Positions 1-6,302 of a DNA stretch of 8,825 bases are shown in pieces (position 1 is the stretch's first letter; every line of letters starts with the position of its first letter). Source of the DNA: DATEZO01 sp035255485. Its GTDB lineage: Bacteria > Pseudomonadota > Gammaproteobacteria > Burkholderiales > Burkholderiaceae_D. The stretch spans positions 1-8,825 of the forward strand of contig DATEZO010000186.1 of NCBI GenBank assembly GCA_035255485.1, read 5' to 3'. Position numbers and translations under genes: made by a program. The notes under the pieces were generated by a model. That model was given only the letters and a program-made list of their open reading frames with translations, did not search any database and was not told the origin of the DNA.

Positions 1-1
1 G

Positions 2-472
2 CGCGCCAAGGAGCTGGAGTCCAGCCTGGACCAGACGATGGGCGCCTTCGGGATCGATCCGGCACACCTGGAAATCGAAGTATCCGAAAGCACCATCATG
101 AAAAATTTCGATAGCGCCATGGCCGTGTTGCAACGGCTCAAGGAGCGGGGATTCAGGATCGTCGTCGACCATTTCGGCGCCGGCAGTTCGAACCTGAAGC
201 AGTTGAGCCAGTTGCCAATGGATGTGCTGAAAGTCGACCGCGCATTCATGCCGCACCGGGCCTGCGACCGCACCAGCTTCGCCATAGCGGAAACGGCGCT
301 GGCCCTGGGACGCGCATTGGGCATTAGCGTGGTGGTCGGCGGCGTTGAAAGCGCCAGCGATGTCGCGCTGCTGCAGCAGCATGCCCTGTATCAGGGGCAG
401 GGCTTCCATCTCGGCCGGCCGATGCCGGGCCCCCGGTTTGCGGAATGGTACCGGCAGCATTGGACGCACTGA
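2..472 (+). CDS. EAL-domain protein, C-terminal part (5' end outside window), probably degenerate
   Basis: An open frame runs from the left edge to a TGA at 470-472 and gives 156 residues of the C-terminal half of an EAL (c-di-GMP phosphodiesterase fold) domain. Recognisable landmarks are LEIEVSES (family LELTES), the loop-6 region read here as VVDHFGAGSS (family IDDFGTGYSS), LKVDRAFM (family LKIDRSFV), VGGVES (family AEGVET) and GQGFHLGRPMP (family AQGYYFSRP). The second metal-binding Asp of the DDFG motif is His, and the Glu of AEGVE is Gly. The LKxD lysine and the QG glutamine remain. These losses suggest a domain that binds c-di-GMP or a partner protein without hydrolysing it; this is inference. 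The EAL motif itself and any GGDEF, PAS or receiver domains lie upstream and cannot be seen. The ATG at 38 is internal to the domain and not a likely start. A cytochrome gene begins 37 nt downstream on the same strand. Confidence 0.9.
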   Translation, partial: RAKELESSLDQTMGAFGIDPAHLEIEVSESTIMKNFDSAMAVLQRLKERGFRIVVDHFGAGSSNLKQLSQLPMDVLKVDRAFMPHRACDRTSFAIAETALALGRALGISVVVGGVESASDVALLQQHALYQGQGFHLGRPMPGPRFAEWYRQHWTH

Positions 473-496
473 GGACGCGCGCAACGATAACCTGAT

Positions 497-502
497 GAGG
501 AG
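497..502 (+). promoter_or_regulatory. Shine-Dalgarno site deciding the start of the cytochrome b gene
   Basis: GAGGAG lies 7 nt before the ATG at 510, ideal spacing. In-frame ATGs at 495 and 504 overlap or directly abut this purine run, so 510 is the best-supported start. Confidence 0.7.
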
Positions 503-509
503 CATGGCC

Positions 510-1352
510 ATGCCCGCCTCTGACGCAACACAGCCAGTGCCCTATTACCGGCATGCCCTGCCGGTGCGGATCATGCACTGGATTAACGCCATCGCATTTT
601 TCATGCTGCTGATGAGCGGGCTGCAAATATTCAATGCCTATCCGGCGCTGCACTGGGGGCGTTCGTCGTATTCGGGGCAAGCGCCGGTGTTGCAGCTGCA
701 TTCCCGGCAAACCCCGGACCACAACCTCATTGGTGTGACGGATGTGCTGGGTCATGAATTCATTACAACCGGAATACTGGGCGCATCCCGGAACCCGGAG
801 GGACGCCTGGTCGCGCGCGGTTTTCCCTCCTGGGCGACAATTCCCGGGCGCCAGTGGCTCGCGATGGGGCGGCGCTGGCATCTGTTCTTTGCGTGGGTCT
901 TTGTCCTCAATGGAATGACCTATGTGGCCTATTCCGTTTTCAGCAGGCATTTGACGCGTGACTTGGCGCCAGGCAGGAAGGAGTGGCGTTCCATCGGCCG
1001 CTCGATCAAGGATCATCTGCTGTTGCGCCATGCTGTTGGCGACGCCGCGAAACATTACAACGTGCTGCAAAAACTGGCCTACCTGGCTGTCATTTTCGGT
1101 CTGTTGCCGTTGATCGTCCTTACCGGCTGGTCGATGTCGCCGCGATTGGATACCGTCTTGCCGGGCTGGGTCGATCTGCTGGGCGGTCGCCAGTCGGGAC
1201 GCACGATGCATTTTGTGGCCGCATGGGCATTGGTGGGATTTGTCTTGATTCATGTGTTTGAAGTCATCGTCAGCGGCCTGTGGAACAACCTGCGTTCCAT
1301 GATTACCGGCCGCTACCGGATCGCAACGGAGGCGCCGCATGACACCCACTGA
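510..1352 (+). CDS. Membrane cytochrome b (cytochrome b561 / thiosulfate-reductase cytochrome b-like), partner of the downstream molybdoenzyme
   Basis: A 280-residue integral membrane protein that should carry haem b and pass electrons between the quinone pool and the periplasmic molybdoenzyme encoded next. Four hydrophobic helices are visible at about residues 22-42, 122-145, 186-208 and 232-256. Candidate axial histidines are H23 (RIMHWINA), H124 (RWHLFFAW), H234 (MHFVAAW) and H248 (VLIHVFE), the pattern of the PF01292/COG4117 family. A segment of about 75 residues between helices 1 and 2 could be an extramembrane docking loop. The start at 510 is chosen for its GAGGAG ribosome site; the frame stays open back to 345, but that stretch overlaps the EAL gene. 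The stop overlaps the next ATG by 14 nt, a strong sign of co-transcription and translational coupling. Family assignment is firm. Direction of electron flow and the natural substrate are unknown. Confidence 0.9.
   Translation: MPASDATQPVPYYRHALPVRIMHWINAIAFFMLLMSGLQIFNAYPALHWGRSSYSGQAPVLQLHSRQTPDHNLIGVTDVLGHEFITTGILGASRNPEGRLVARGFPSWATIPGRQWLAMGRRWHLFFAWVFVLNGMTYVAYSVFSRHLTRDLAPGRKEWRSIGRSIKDHLLLRHAVGDAAKHYNVLQKLAYLAVIFGLLPLIVLTGWSMSPRLDTVLPGWVDLLGGRQSGRTMHFVAAWALVGFVLIHVFEVIVSGLWNNLRSMITGRYRIATEAPHDTH
1327..1332 (+). promoter_or_regulatory. Shine-Dalgarno site of the molybdoenzyme gene, inside the cytochrome gene
   Basis: CGGAGG sits 6 nt before the ATG at 1339 and lies within the last codons of the cytochrome gene. 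It fixes the start so that the twin-arginine signal peptide is complete. Confidence 0.75.
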
Positions 1353-2109
1353 AGCCGCGCGCCGCCATTTTCTGGCACGCACCCTTGCTGTCGGAGCCGG
1401 TGCGCTACTGGCCGGTTGCGACCGCCTGTCGCAGACCGAATGGTTTCCGCGCTTCCTGCAGCGCGCGGAAGCGCTCACCAGGCGCTCGCAACGGCTGGTG
1501 ACATCGCGCCTGTCGATGGCACAGGAATTCAGCGCTGCCGACCTGTCTCCCCGGTTTCGCAGCAACGGCACCGCCGATCCCGATAACCCGCAGTATCAGG
1601 CGCTCGCCGCCAGCGGCTTTGCCGGATACCGGCTCACGATTTCCGGCCTGGTCGAGGCGCCAACGACCTTTTCCCTGGGCGAACTGCGCACCATGCCGAG
1701 CCGGACCCAGATTACCCGCCATGATTGCGTCGAAGGCTGGAGCGCGATCGGGCAATGGAAGGGCGTGCCGCTTGGTGCGGTGATGGCGCGTGTGCAACCG
1801 AAACCGGAGGCGCGCTACGTCGTATTGCATTGCGCCGATCCGATGGACGATGCAGGCACGCGGTATTACGAGAGCATCGACATGGAAGACGCGTACCATC
1901 CGCAAACCCTGCTTGCCTATGAGTTGAACGGCCAGCCGCTGCCGATTGCAAACGGCGCGCCGATCCGGCTGCGGGTAGAGAGGCAACTCGGTTACAAGAT
2001 GGCCAAATATGTCATGGCGATCGAATTGGTGGACAGCTTCGAGCAGATCGGCGGCGGCAAGGGCGGCTACTGGGAAGACCAGGGATACGAATGGTATGCG
2101 GGAATATGA
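1339..2109 (+). CDS. Molybdopterin-dependent oxidoreductase, sulfite-oxidase fold (YedY/MsrP-like), Tat-exported lipoprotein
   Basis: A 256-residue protein of the oxidoreductase molybdopterin-binding family (PF00174, COG2041). The N-terminus has a twin-arginine motif (ARRHFLA, R8-R9), a hydrophobic stretch, then a lipobox LAGC with C27 followed by Asp. It should therefore be exported folded with its cofactor and then lipid-anchored. By the E. coli rule, Asp at +2 favours retention in the inner membrane; whether that rule holds here is inferred. C130 in HDCVEGWS is the expected cysteine ligand of molybdenum. The block RLRVERQLGYKMAKYV (about 211-226) and the ending YEWYAGI match the C-terminal part of this family. 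Only the SUOX-fold domain is present, with no dimerisation or haem domain, so electrons must go to a partner, most likely the overlapping cytochrome b. Substrate is unknown: sulfite, S-oxides and methionine sulfoxide are precedents in the wider family. Confidence 0.92.
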   Translation: MTPTEAARRHFLARTLAVGAGALLAGCDRLSQTEWFPRFLQRAEALTRRSQRLVTSRLSMAQEFSAADLSPRFRSNGTADPDNPQYQALAASGFAGYRLTISGLVEAPTTFSLGELRTMPSRTQITRHDCVEGWSAIGQWKGVPLGAVMARVQPKPEARYVVLHCADPMDDAGTRYYESIDMEDAYHPQTLLAYELNGQPLPIANGAPIRLRVERQLGYKMAKYVMAIELVDSFEQIGGGKGGYWEDQGYEWYAGI

Positions 2110-2140
2110 CACGTCGTGCCGGCCAGAGGCGGCCTGCGGG

Positions 2141-2169
2141 GTGACATGCAAGGCTATTTGCCGTATTTT
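2141..2169 (+). promoter_or_regulatory. Possible sigma70 promoter (GTGACA, 17 bp, TATTTT)
   Basis: GTGACA at 2141-2146 matches the -35 consensus at five of six positions, and TATTTT at 2164-2169 matches the -10 at four of six, with a 17-bp spacer. The -10 overlaps the first copy of the 10-bp direct repeat, so a regulator bound there would affect it. This is pattern matching only. Confidence 0.3.
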
Positions 2170-2192
2170 ATACTTCTATCCAGTATTTTATA
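2163..2192. repeat. Two 10-bp direct repeats, 20 bp apart
   Basis: GTATTTTATA occurs exactly at 2163-2172 and again at 2183-2192. The 20-bp period is about two helical turns, placing both copies on the same face of DNA, as in paired operator sites. The repeats lie in the AT-rich upstream region of the solute-binding-protein gene. A function as operator is inferred. Confidence 0.6.
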
Positions 2193-2207
2193 AGGCCCTC
2201 GGAATGA

Positions 2208-2238
2208 TTGCGCATATTCAATGTTTTTTACCTATACT
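2208..2238 (+). promoter_or_regulatory. Alternative weak promoter candidate (TTGCGC, 19 bp, TATACT)
   Basis: TATACT at 2233-2238 is a good -10 (five of six). TTGCGC at 2208-2213 is a half-matching -35, with a longer than ideal 19-bp spacer. If used, the transcript would start near 2245 and carry the whole hairpin series in a leader of about 230 nt. Confidence 0.25.
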
Positions 2239-2298
2239 CCCCATGCAATCAGACGATCTCGTCACCCCCCAGGTGCCTTGACTACAGTTTAATTGTCT

Positions 2299-2318
2299 GC
2301 CTGCACGTGACTGCAGGC
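2299..2318. repeat. Perfect 7-bp inverted repeat with 6-nt loop
   Basis: GCCTGCA (2299-2305) and TGCAGGC (2312-2318) are exact reverse complements around the loop CGTGAC. No T-run follows on the + strand, so it is not a classical terminator. It sits 2 bp before the REP-like palindrome. Confidence 0.55.
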
Positions 2319-2320
2319 GC

Positions 2321-2351
2321 GTCGTTCCCGCTAACCGCCTGCGGGAATGAC
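2321..2351. repeat. REP-like palindrome of the ATTCCC...GGGAAT type
   Basis: An 11-bp stem is formed by 2321-2331 (GTCGTTCCCGC) and 2341-2351 (GCGGGAATGAC), with one G-T mismatch pair and a 9-nt loop. The core TTCCCGC/GCGGGAA with GTC/GAC outer ends resembles the short palindromes scattered between genes in many Neisseria and Burkholderiales genomes (for example the dRS3 class in Neisseria). It probably occurs in many copies in this genome, but only one copy is seen here. Confidence 0.6.
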
Positions 2352-2477
2352 AGGGAATTTGTGCATCCTGCACGATGCAGCACCTGGGCAGTCACCGGCT
2401 TGGTCACTGTCCGGCCCGCCACCGGCACGCAAATGCGACAATAGCGGCGATCCGTTTTCACGCTCTCGCATTCCACC

Positions 2478-4301
2478 ATGCCTTTGCACCGCCTGCTCCG
2501 CTTTCTCCTCCTGGCCGCGCCGCTGGCGCTGGCCTGGCTTGCCTGCCTGCCTGCGGCGCGCGGCGCGGACATGGCCAAGACGCTGCACGCGCTGATCGTC
2601 AGCAGCGAAACCAGCCTCGATCCGGCGCTCGCTTCCGACGTCAATACGCTGGCCATCAATGAAAACATCTTCGATCCGCTGCTGCGCTACGCGTACCTGG
2701 CGCGACCGCTCAGGCTGCAGCCGAATGCCGCCGCCGCCATGCCGGACATCAGCGACGGCGGCCGCACCTATGTTTTCCGCATCCGGCCCGGCATCCATTT
2801 CACGCCGTCATCCGTTTTCAAGGGCCGCCCGCGCGAACTGACTGCGCAGGATTATGCGTACAGCTTCAAGCGCCTGTACGATCCGGCGCTGAAGTCGCCC
2901 TGGCTGTTCCTGTTTGACGGCCGGATTGCCGGCGATGCGGTGCTGAAGCGGCCGGGCCGGTTCAATCCCGCTATCGCCGTGGCGGGGTTGACGGCGCTCG
3001 ACCGCTATACGCTGCGCATCCGCCTGACCGCGCCGGACCCCAATTTCCTGCACAAGCTGGCGATGCCGGCCACGGCGGCGGTAGCGCGCGAAGTGATCGA
3101 GGCCTGGCCCGGCGATAGCGGCAATCATCCGGTCGGCACCGGGCCGTTCATGATCGCGGAATGGCAGCGCAGCAACCGGATCGTGCTGCACGCCAATCCG
3201 GATTTCCGCACCACGGTCTTCGATGGCGCACCCGGCGCCGATGCCGATAGCCAGGCGATTGCCGCCGCGCTCAAGGGCAAGCGGCTGCCGCTGGTTGGCC
3301 GCATCGATATCCGGGTGATGGAAGAACGGCAACCGCGGCTGCTGGGTTTTCTGGAAGGCAGCGTCGATGTTCTCGAACAAGTGCCGCCGGCGCTGCTCGG
3401 CAGCGTGCTGGAACACGGCAAGCTGAAGCCGGCGCTGGCGGCGCAAGGCATCCGGCTGGCGTTGACTACGCCGCTGCAAACCTATTACCTGTGGATGAAC
3501 CTGGACGATCCGGTGCTCGGCGGCTACACCCGCGAGAAAATCGCGCTGCGCCGCGCGATTGCGCTGTGCTACGACCGCGACGAGGATATCCGGGTCCTGG
3601 ACCACGGCATGGCGTTGCCGGCGCAGTCGCCGCTGCCGCCGGATGCGGCCGGCTACGATCCGGATTACCGCAATCCGAACCGCTACGACCCGGCGCTGGC
3701 GCGCGCGCTGCTGGACCGTTTCGGCTACAGGACAGATGCCCGCGACGGTTATCGCCGCCTGCCGGACGGCACGCCGCTGATCCTGACGATGCACACGCTG
3801 GCGTCGGCAGCGGGCCGCGAGCGCGATGAGTTGTGGCGCCGGAATCTGCAGGCGATCGGCATCCGGGTCGCATTCAAGAGCGGCAAGTATGGCGAAATCG
3901 CCAAGGCGGCGCGGCGGGGCCAGGTGCAAATGTTCGAAACCAACTGGGTTGCCGACTTTCCGGACGGCGACAATTTCTTCCAGTTGCTGTACGGCCCGAA
4001 TCGCGACCGCGCCAATTATGCGCGCTTCGACCTGCCCGCCTTCAACCAGCGGTACGAACAGGCCCGCCTGCTGCCCGATTCGCCCGCCCGCACGCGGCTG
4101 TATCATGACATGACGCAATTGATGCATGCCTATGCGCCGTGGGTCACGCTCACGCATCCGCTGTCGGTGGACCTGTATCAGCCGTGGCTCCGGAATTACC
4201 GGCGTCATCCGGTTGAATTCACGGCCTGGCGCTATGTCGATATCGATAAGGCAACGCAGCGGGTGGCGGGCGTCCAGCCGGGCAACCGCGACAAGCGATA
4301 G
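2478..4301 (+). CDS. Periplasmic solute-binding protein of ABC transporter family 5 (oligopeptide/dipeptide type)
   Basis: A 607-residue extracytoplasmic binding protein of the SBP_bac_5 family (DppA/OppA/YejA fold), which captures peptides or related small solutes. The N-terminus has basic residues, a hydrophobic core (about 6-25) and a likely signal peptidase I site after A-R-G at 27-29. A cysteine at 23 lacks a good lipobox, so a lipoprotein is less likely. Family signs include SLDPALASDVNTLAINENIFDP near residues 46-67 (in part), TAQDYAYSFKRLYDP (about 122-136) and the VGTGPF signature at 219-224. It is somewhat longer than typical DppA (~535 residues), nearer to YejA-like proteins. No permease or ATPase genes lie next to it, so it either serves a transporter encoded elsewhere or has another role. 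No clear ribosome site precedes the ATG at 2478; that start is chosen because it gives the complete signal peptide. The nudC gene follows after 40 nt. The ligand cannot be told from sequence. Confidence 0.88.
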   Translation: MPLHRLLRFLLLAAPLALAWLACLPAARGADMAKTLHALIVSSETSLDPALASDVNTLAINENIFDPLLRYAYLARPLRLQPNAAAAMPDISDGGRTYVFRIRPGIHFTPSSVFKGRPRELTAQDYAYSFKRLYDPALKSPWLFLFDGRIAGDAVLKRPGRFNPAIAVAGLTALDRYTLRIRLTAPDPNFLHKLAMPATAAVAREVIEAWPGDSGNHPVGTGPFMIAEWQRSNRIVLHANPDFRTTVFDGAPGADADSQAIAAALKGKRLPLVGRIDIRVMEERQPRLLGFLEGSVDVLEQVPPALLGSVLEHGKLKPALAAQGIRLALTTPLQTYYLWMNLDDPVLGGYTREKIALRRAIALCYDRDEDIRVLDHGMALPAQSPLPPDAAGYDPDYRNPNRYDPALARALLDRFGYRTDARDGYRRLPDGTPLILTMHTLASAAGRERDELWRRNLQAIGIRVAFKSGKYGEIAKAARRGQVQMFETNWVADFPDGDNFFQLLYGPNRDRANYARFDLPAFNQRYEQARLLPDSPARTRLYHDMTQLMHAYAPWVTLTHPLSVDLYQPWLRNYRRHPVEFTAWRYVDIDKATQRVAGVQPGNRDKR

Positions 4302-4341
4302 AATCGCAAGGCCCGCCCATTTTTGCGAAAGCCGGATTTCC

Positions 4342-5160
4342 ATGCTGAAGACGCCCGCTTCATTCATTCCCTTGCACGCGCCGCAGGCGCATCCCGACCC
4401 GTACACCTTCGTGTTCTGCGGCGATGCCTTGCTGGTGCGCGACACCGATCTGGCGCTGCCGGATGCCGCAGCCTGCGCCGGGCTGGCTATCCAGGACGCG
4501 GATCTGCATCCGGTCGGCATGTGGCAAGGGCGCTATTGCCGCACCGGATCGACGGCGCAAGAGGTGTCGCCGGCGCCGGGCTACACGTTCAGGAAACTGC
4601 GCTCGCTGTTCGGCACGCTCGACGATGCGTTGATGGCGCTGGCGGGACGGGCCTTCCAGATCGCCGAGTGGGCGCGCACCCATCGCTATTGCGGCGCATG
4701 CGGCAGTCCGATGGCGCTGGCGGCGCACGAGCGCTGCTTCACCTGCGCGAACTGCGGCATGACAGCGTATCCGCGCATTTCGCCGGCGATGATGGTGCTG
4801 GTCCGCAAGGAGGATGCCATCCTGCTGGCCCGCCATGTCGCCTCGCCCACCAACCGGTTCAGTGCGCTGGCCGGCTTCGTCGAGGCGGGCGAATCGGTCG
4901 AGGAAGCGGTGCATCGCGAGGTGCGCGAGGAAGTCGGGCTGGCGGTTGCCAACCTGCGCTACTTCGGCAGCCAGTCCTGGCCGTTTCCGCATTCGCTGAT
5001 GATCGCCTTTACCGCCGACTACGCCGGTGGCGAGATCGTGCTCGACCAGAATGAAATCGCCGAAGCGCGCTGGTTCGGACCAAGCGATCCGTTGCCCGAA
5101 ATCGCACTCGGCGTCTCGATCGCACACGCCCTGATCAGCGCGCATCTGCCGCGCGGCTAG
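4342..5160 (+). CDS. nudC: NAD(H) pyrophosphatase / RNA deNADding enzyme NudC
   Basis: A 272-residue Nudix hydrolase that splits NADH to NMNH and AMP and, in E. coli, removes NAD caps from RNA 5' ends in the cytoplasm. A four-cysteine zinc site is visible at C117-x2-C120 and C135-x2-C138, with the same 15-residue separation as in E. coli NudC. The Nudix box spans 178-200 with the pattern Gx5Ex7REVxEEVGL complete, including E193, E196 and E197 as metal ligands. The NudC signature just after it reads SQSWPFPHS (210-218); the family consensus is SQPWPFPxS, so one Pro is Ser while the remainder is kept. Length is close to the E. coli protein (257 residues). The start at 4342 agrees with the family N-terminus, though the ribosome site is weak (CCGGA). 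A 6-bp inverted repeat, TCGCAA/TTGCGA (4304-4309 and 4323-4328), lies in the short gap before it. It is probably co-transcribed with the genes on both sides. Confidence 0.96.
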   Translation: MLKTPASFIPLHAPQAHPDPYTFVFCGDALLVRDTDLALPDAAACAGLAIQDADLHPVGMWQGRYCRTGSTAQEVSPAPGYTFRKLRSLFGTLDDALMALAGRAFQIAEWARTHRYCGACGSPMALAAHERCFTCANCGMTAYPRISPAMMVLVRKEDAILLARHVASPTNRFSALAGFVEAGESVEEAVHREVREEVGLAVANLRYFGSQSWPFPHSLMIAFTADYAGGEIVLDQNEIAEARWFGPSDPLPEIALGVSIAHALISAHLPRG

Positions 5161-5174
5161 CTGGCGTTCAGAAT

Positions 5175-5180
5175 GAAGGA
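5175..5180 (+). promoter_or_regulatory. Shine-Dalgarno site of the OYE gene
   Basis: GAAGGA ends 9 nt before the ATG at 5190, which supports that start and independent translation initiation within the presumed operon. Confidence 0.65.
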
Positions 5181-5189
5181 TAGCTTCCG

Positions 5190-6302
5190 ATGAGCCAGCT
5201 CTTTGCACCGATCACCCTTGGCAACCTGCACCTTGCCAACCGGATCGCCATCGCACCGATGTGCCAGTATTCGGCCGACGAAGGCCGGGCGACACCGTGG
5301 CACCTGATCCACCTCGGCCATCTGGCGCTGTCGGGGGCCGGTATCCTGTTCATCGAGGCGACCGCGGTGGAGCCGCTGGGGCGGATTTCGCCGCAGGATC
5401 TCGGCCTCTGGTCGGACGCCACTGAAGAGGCGCTCGGCGCCGTGTTGCGCGACATCCGCAAGTACGCTTCGATCCCGATCGCGCTGCAGCTGGCGCATGC
5501 CGGGCGCAAGGGATCGACCCGTGCGCCATGGGAAGGCGGACAATCGATTCCGGCGCAGGCGCCGGGCGGATGGACTCCCGTTGCGCCGTCACCGCTACCG
5601 TTCGCGGCGCAGGACGAGCCACCCGTGGCGCTGGACCAGGCCGGACTGCAGCGTATCCGAGACGCCTTCGCCGCTGCGGCCCGGCGTGGCGACCGCATCG
5701 GCATCGACGCCTTCGAAGTGCATGCCGCGCACGGCTATCTGCTGCATCAATTCCTGTCGCCGCTGTCGAATCGGCGTGACGATGCCTACGGCGGATCGCT
5801 GGCAAACCGGATGCGCTTTCCGCTCGAAGTGTTCGATGCGGTGCGGGCGGCGGTGCCGCCCGGCAAGCCGGTTGGCGTGCGGGTGTCGGCGACGGATTGG
5901 GTCGAGGGCGGCTGGGATCTGGCGCAGACCAGCGTTTTTGCGCAGGAACTGAAGCAGCGTGGCTGCGATTTTCTCGATGTGTCGAGCGGCGGCGCATCGC
6001 CGCTGCAAAAGATCGCGGTCGGACCGGGCTACCAGGTGCCGTTCGCTGAACATCTGAAACGCGAAGCCGGCATGCCGACCATCGCGGTCGGCCTGATCAC
6101 CGGCGCGCAGCAGGCCGAAGACATCGTGGCCTGCGGCCGGGCCGACATGATTGGACTGGCGCGCGGCATCCTGTACGATCCGCGCTGGCCATGGCATGCG
6201 GCGGCGGCGCTCGGGGCGCAGGTGCGGGCGCCGCAGCGGTACTGGCGCTCGCAGCCGCGCGAATTCAAGGATCTGTTCCTGTCGACGCCGGCGCGCTATT
6301 GA
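5190..6302 (+). CDS. NADH:flavin oxidoreductase, Old Yellow Enzyme class III (YqjM/XenA-like)
   Basis: A 370-residue FMN-dependent ene-reductase of the TIM-barrel Old Yellow Enzyme family, cytoplasmic, expected to reduce activated C=C bonds or nitro compounds with NAD(P)H. Class III marks are PMCQY at 23-27 (C25 tunes the flavin as in YqjM C26; Y27 matches Tyr28) and a QLAHAGRK block at 100-107. The active-site pair H178 and H181 followed by Y183 (HAAHGYL) matches YqjM H164, H167 and Y169. SPLSNRRDDAYGGS (190-203) is the classic OYE signature, and the phosphate-binding end is GLITGAQQAEDIV plus IGLARGILYDP (301-313, 321-331). Nothing appears truncated. It starts 29 nt after nudC. The physiological substrate is unknown, as for most members. 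XenA and YqjM are the closest named relatives by motif, and I do not assign a symbol. Confidence 0.94.
   Translation: MSQLFAPITLGNLHLANRIAIAPMCQYSADEGRATPWHLIHLGHLALSGAGILFIEATAVEPLGRISPQDLGLWSDATEEALGAVLRDIRKYASIPIALQLAHAGRKGSTRAPWEGGQSIPAQAPGGWTPVAPSPLPFAAQDEPPVALDQAGLQRIRDAFAAAARRGDRIGIDAFEVHAAHGYLLHQFLSPLSNRRDDAYGGSLANRMRFPLEVFDAVRAAVPPGKPVGVRVSATDWVEGGWDLAQTSVFAQELKQRGCDFLDVSSGGASPLQKIAVGPGYQVPFAEHLKREAGMPTIAVGLITGAQQAEDIVACGRADMIGLARGILYDPRWPWHAAAALGAQVRAPQRYWRSQPREFKDLFLSTPARY

Larger units (their letters stand above)
2110..2477. other. 368-bp non-coding region: promoter-like AT-rich part, then hairpins
   Basis: No convincing gene is seen between the molybdoenzyme and the solute-binding protein genes. 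The first ~135 bp contain an AT-rich patch (about 2160-2240) that is unlike the GC-rich surroundings and carries the direct repeat and promoter-like boxes listed separately. From 2299 to 2379 there are successive inverted repeats: 2299-2318, a REP-like palindrome at 2321-2351, and 2362-2379 (TGCATC/GATGCA, loop 6). The last ~100 bp before the ATG at 2478 show no clear Shine-Dalgarno sequence. No obvious rho-independent terminator follows the molybdoenzyme gene. Confidence 0.7.

Noticed and set aside
324..1571. 415-codon minus-strand open frame across the EAL and cytochrome genes
   Set aside because: It overlaps three supported genes and its translation has no fold-like or signal features.
2110..2300. 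Small protein gene in the intergenic region (90- and 78-codon frames)
   Set aside because: The frames start inside the molybdoenzyme gene or lack a ribosome site, and their translations look random, without any conserved pattern.
2299..2318. Rho-independent terminator for the molybdoenzyme gene
   Set aside because: The stem is good but no T-run follows on the + strand and it lies 190 bp past the stop codon.
2808..4520. 570-codon minus-strand open frame opposite the binding-protein and nudC genes
   Set aside because: It is antisense to two clear protein families and has an Arg/Gln-rich low-complexity translation typical of GC-rich shadow frames.
2478..6302. Very frequent ATCCGG hexamer as a possible uptake or recognition sequence
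   Set aside because: Most copies fall in fixed codon contexts (Asp-Pro, His-Pro, Ile-Arg), so codon preference explains them.
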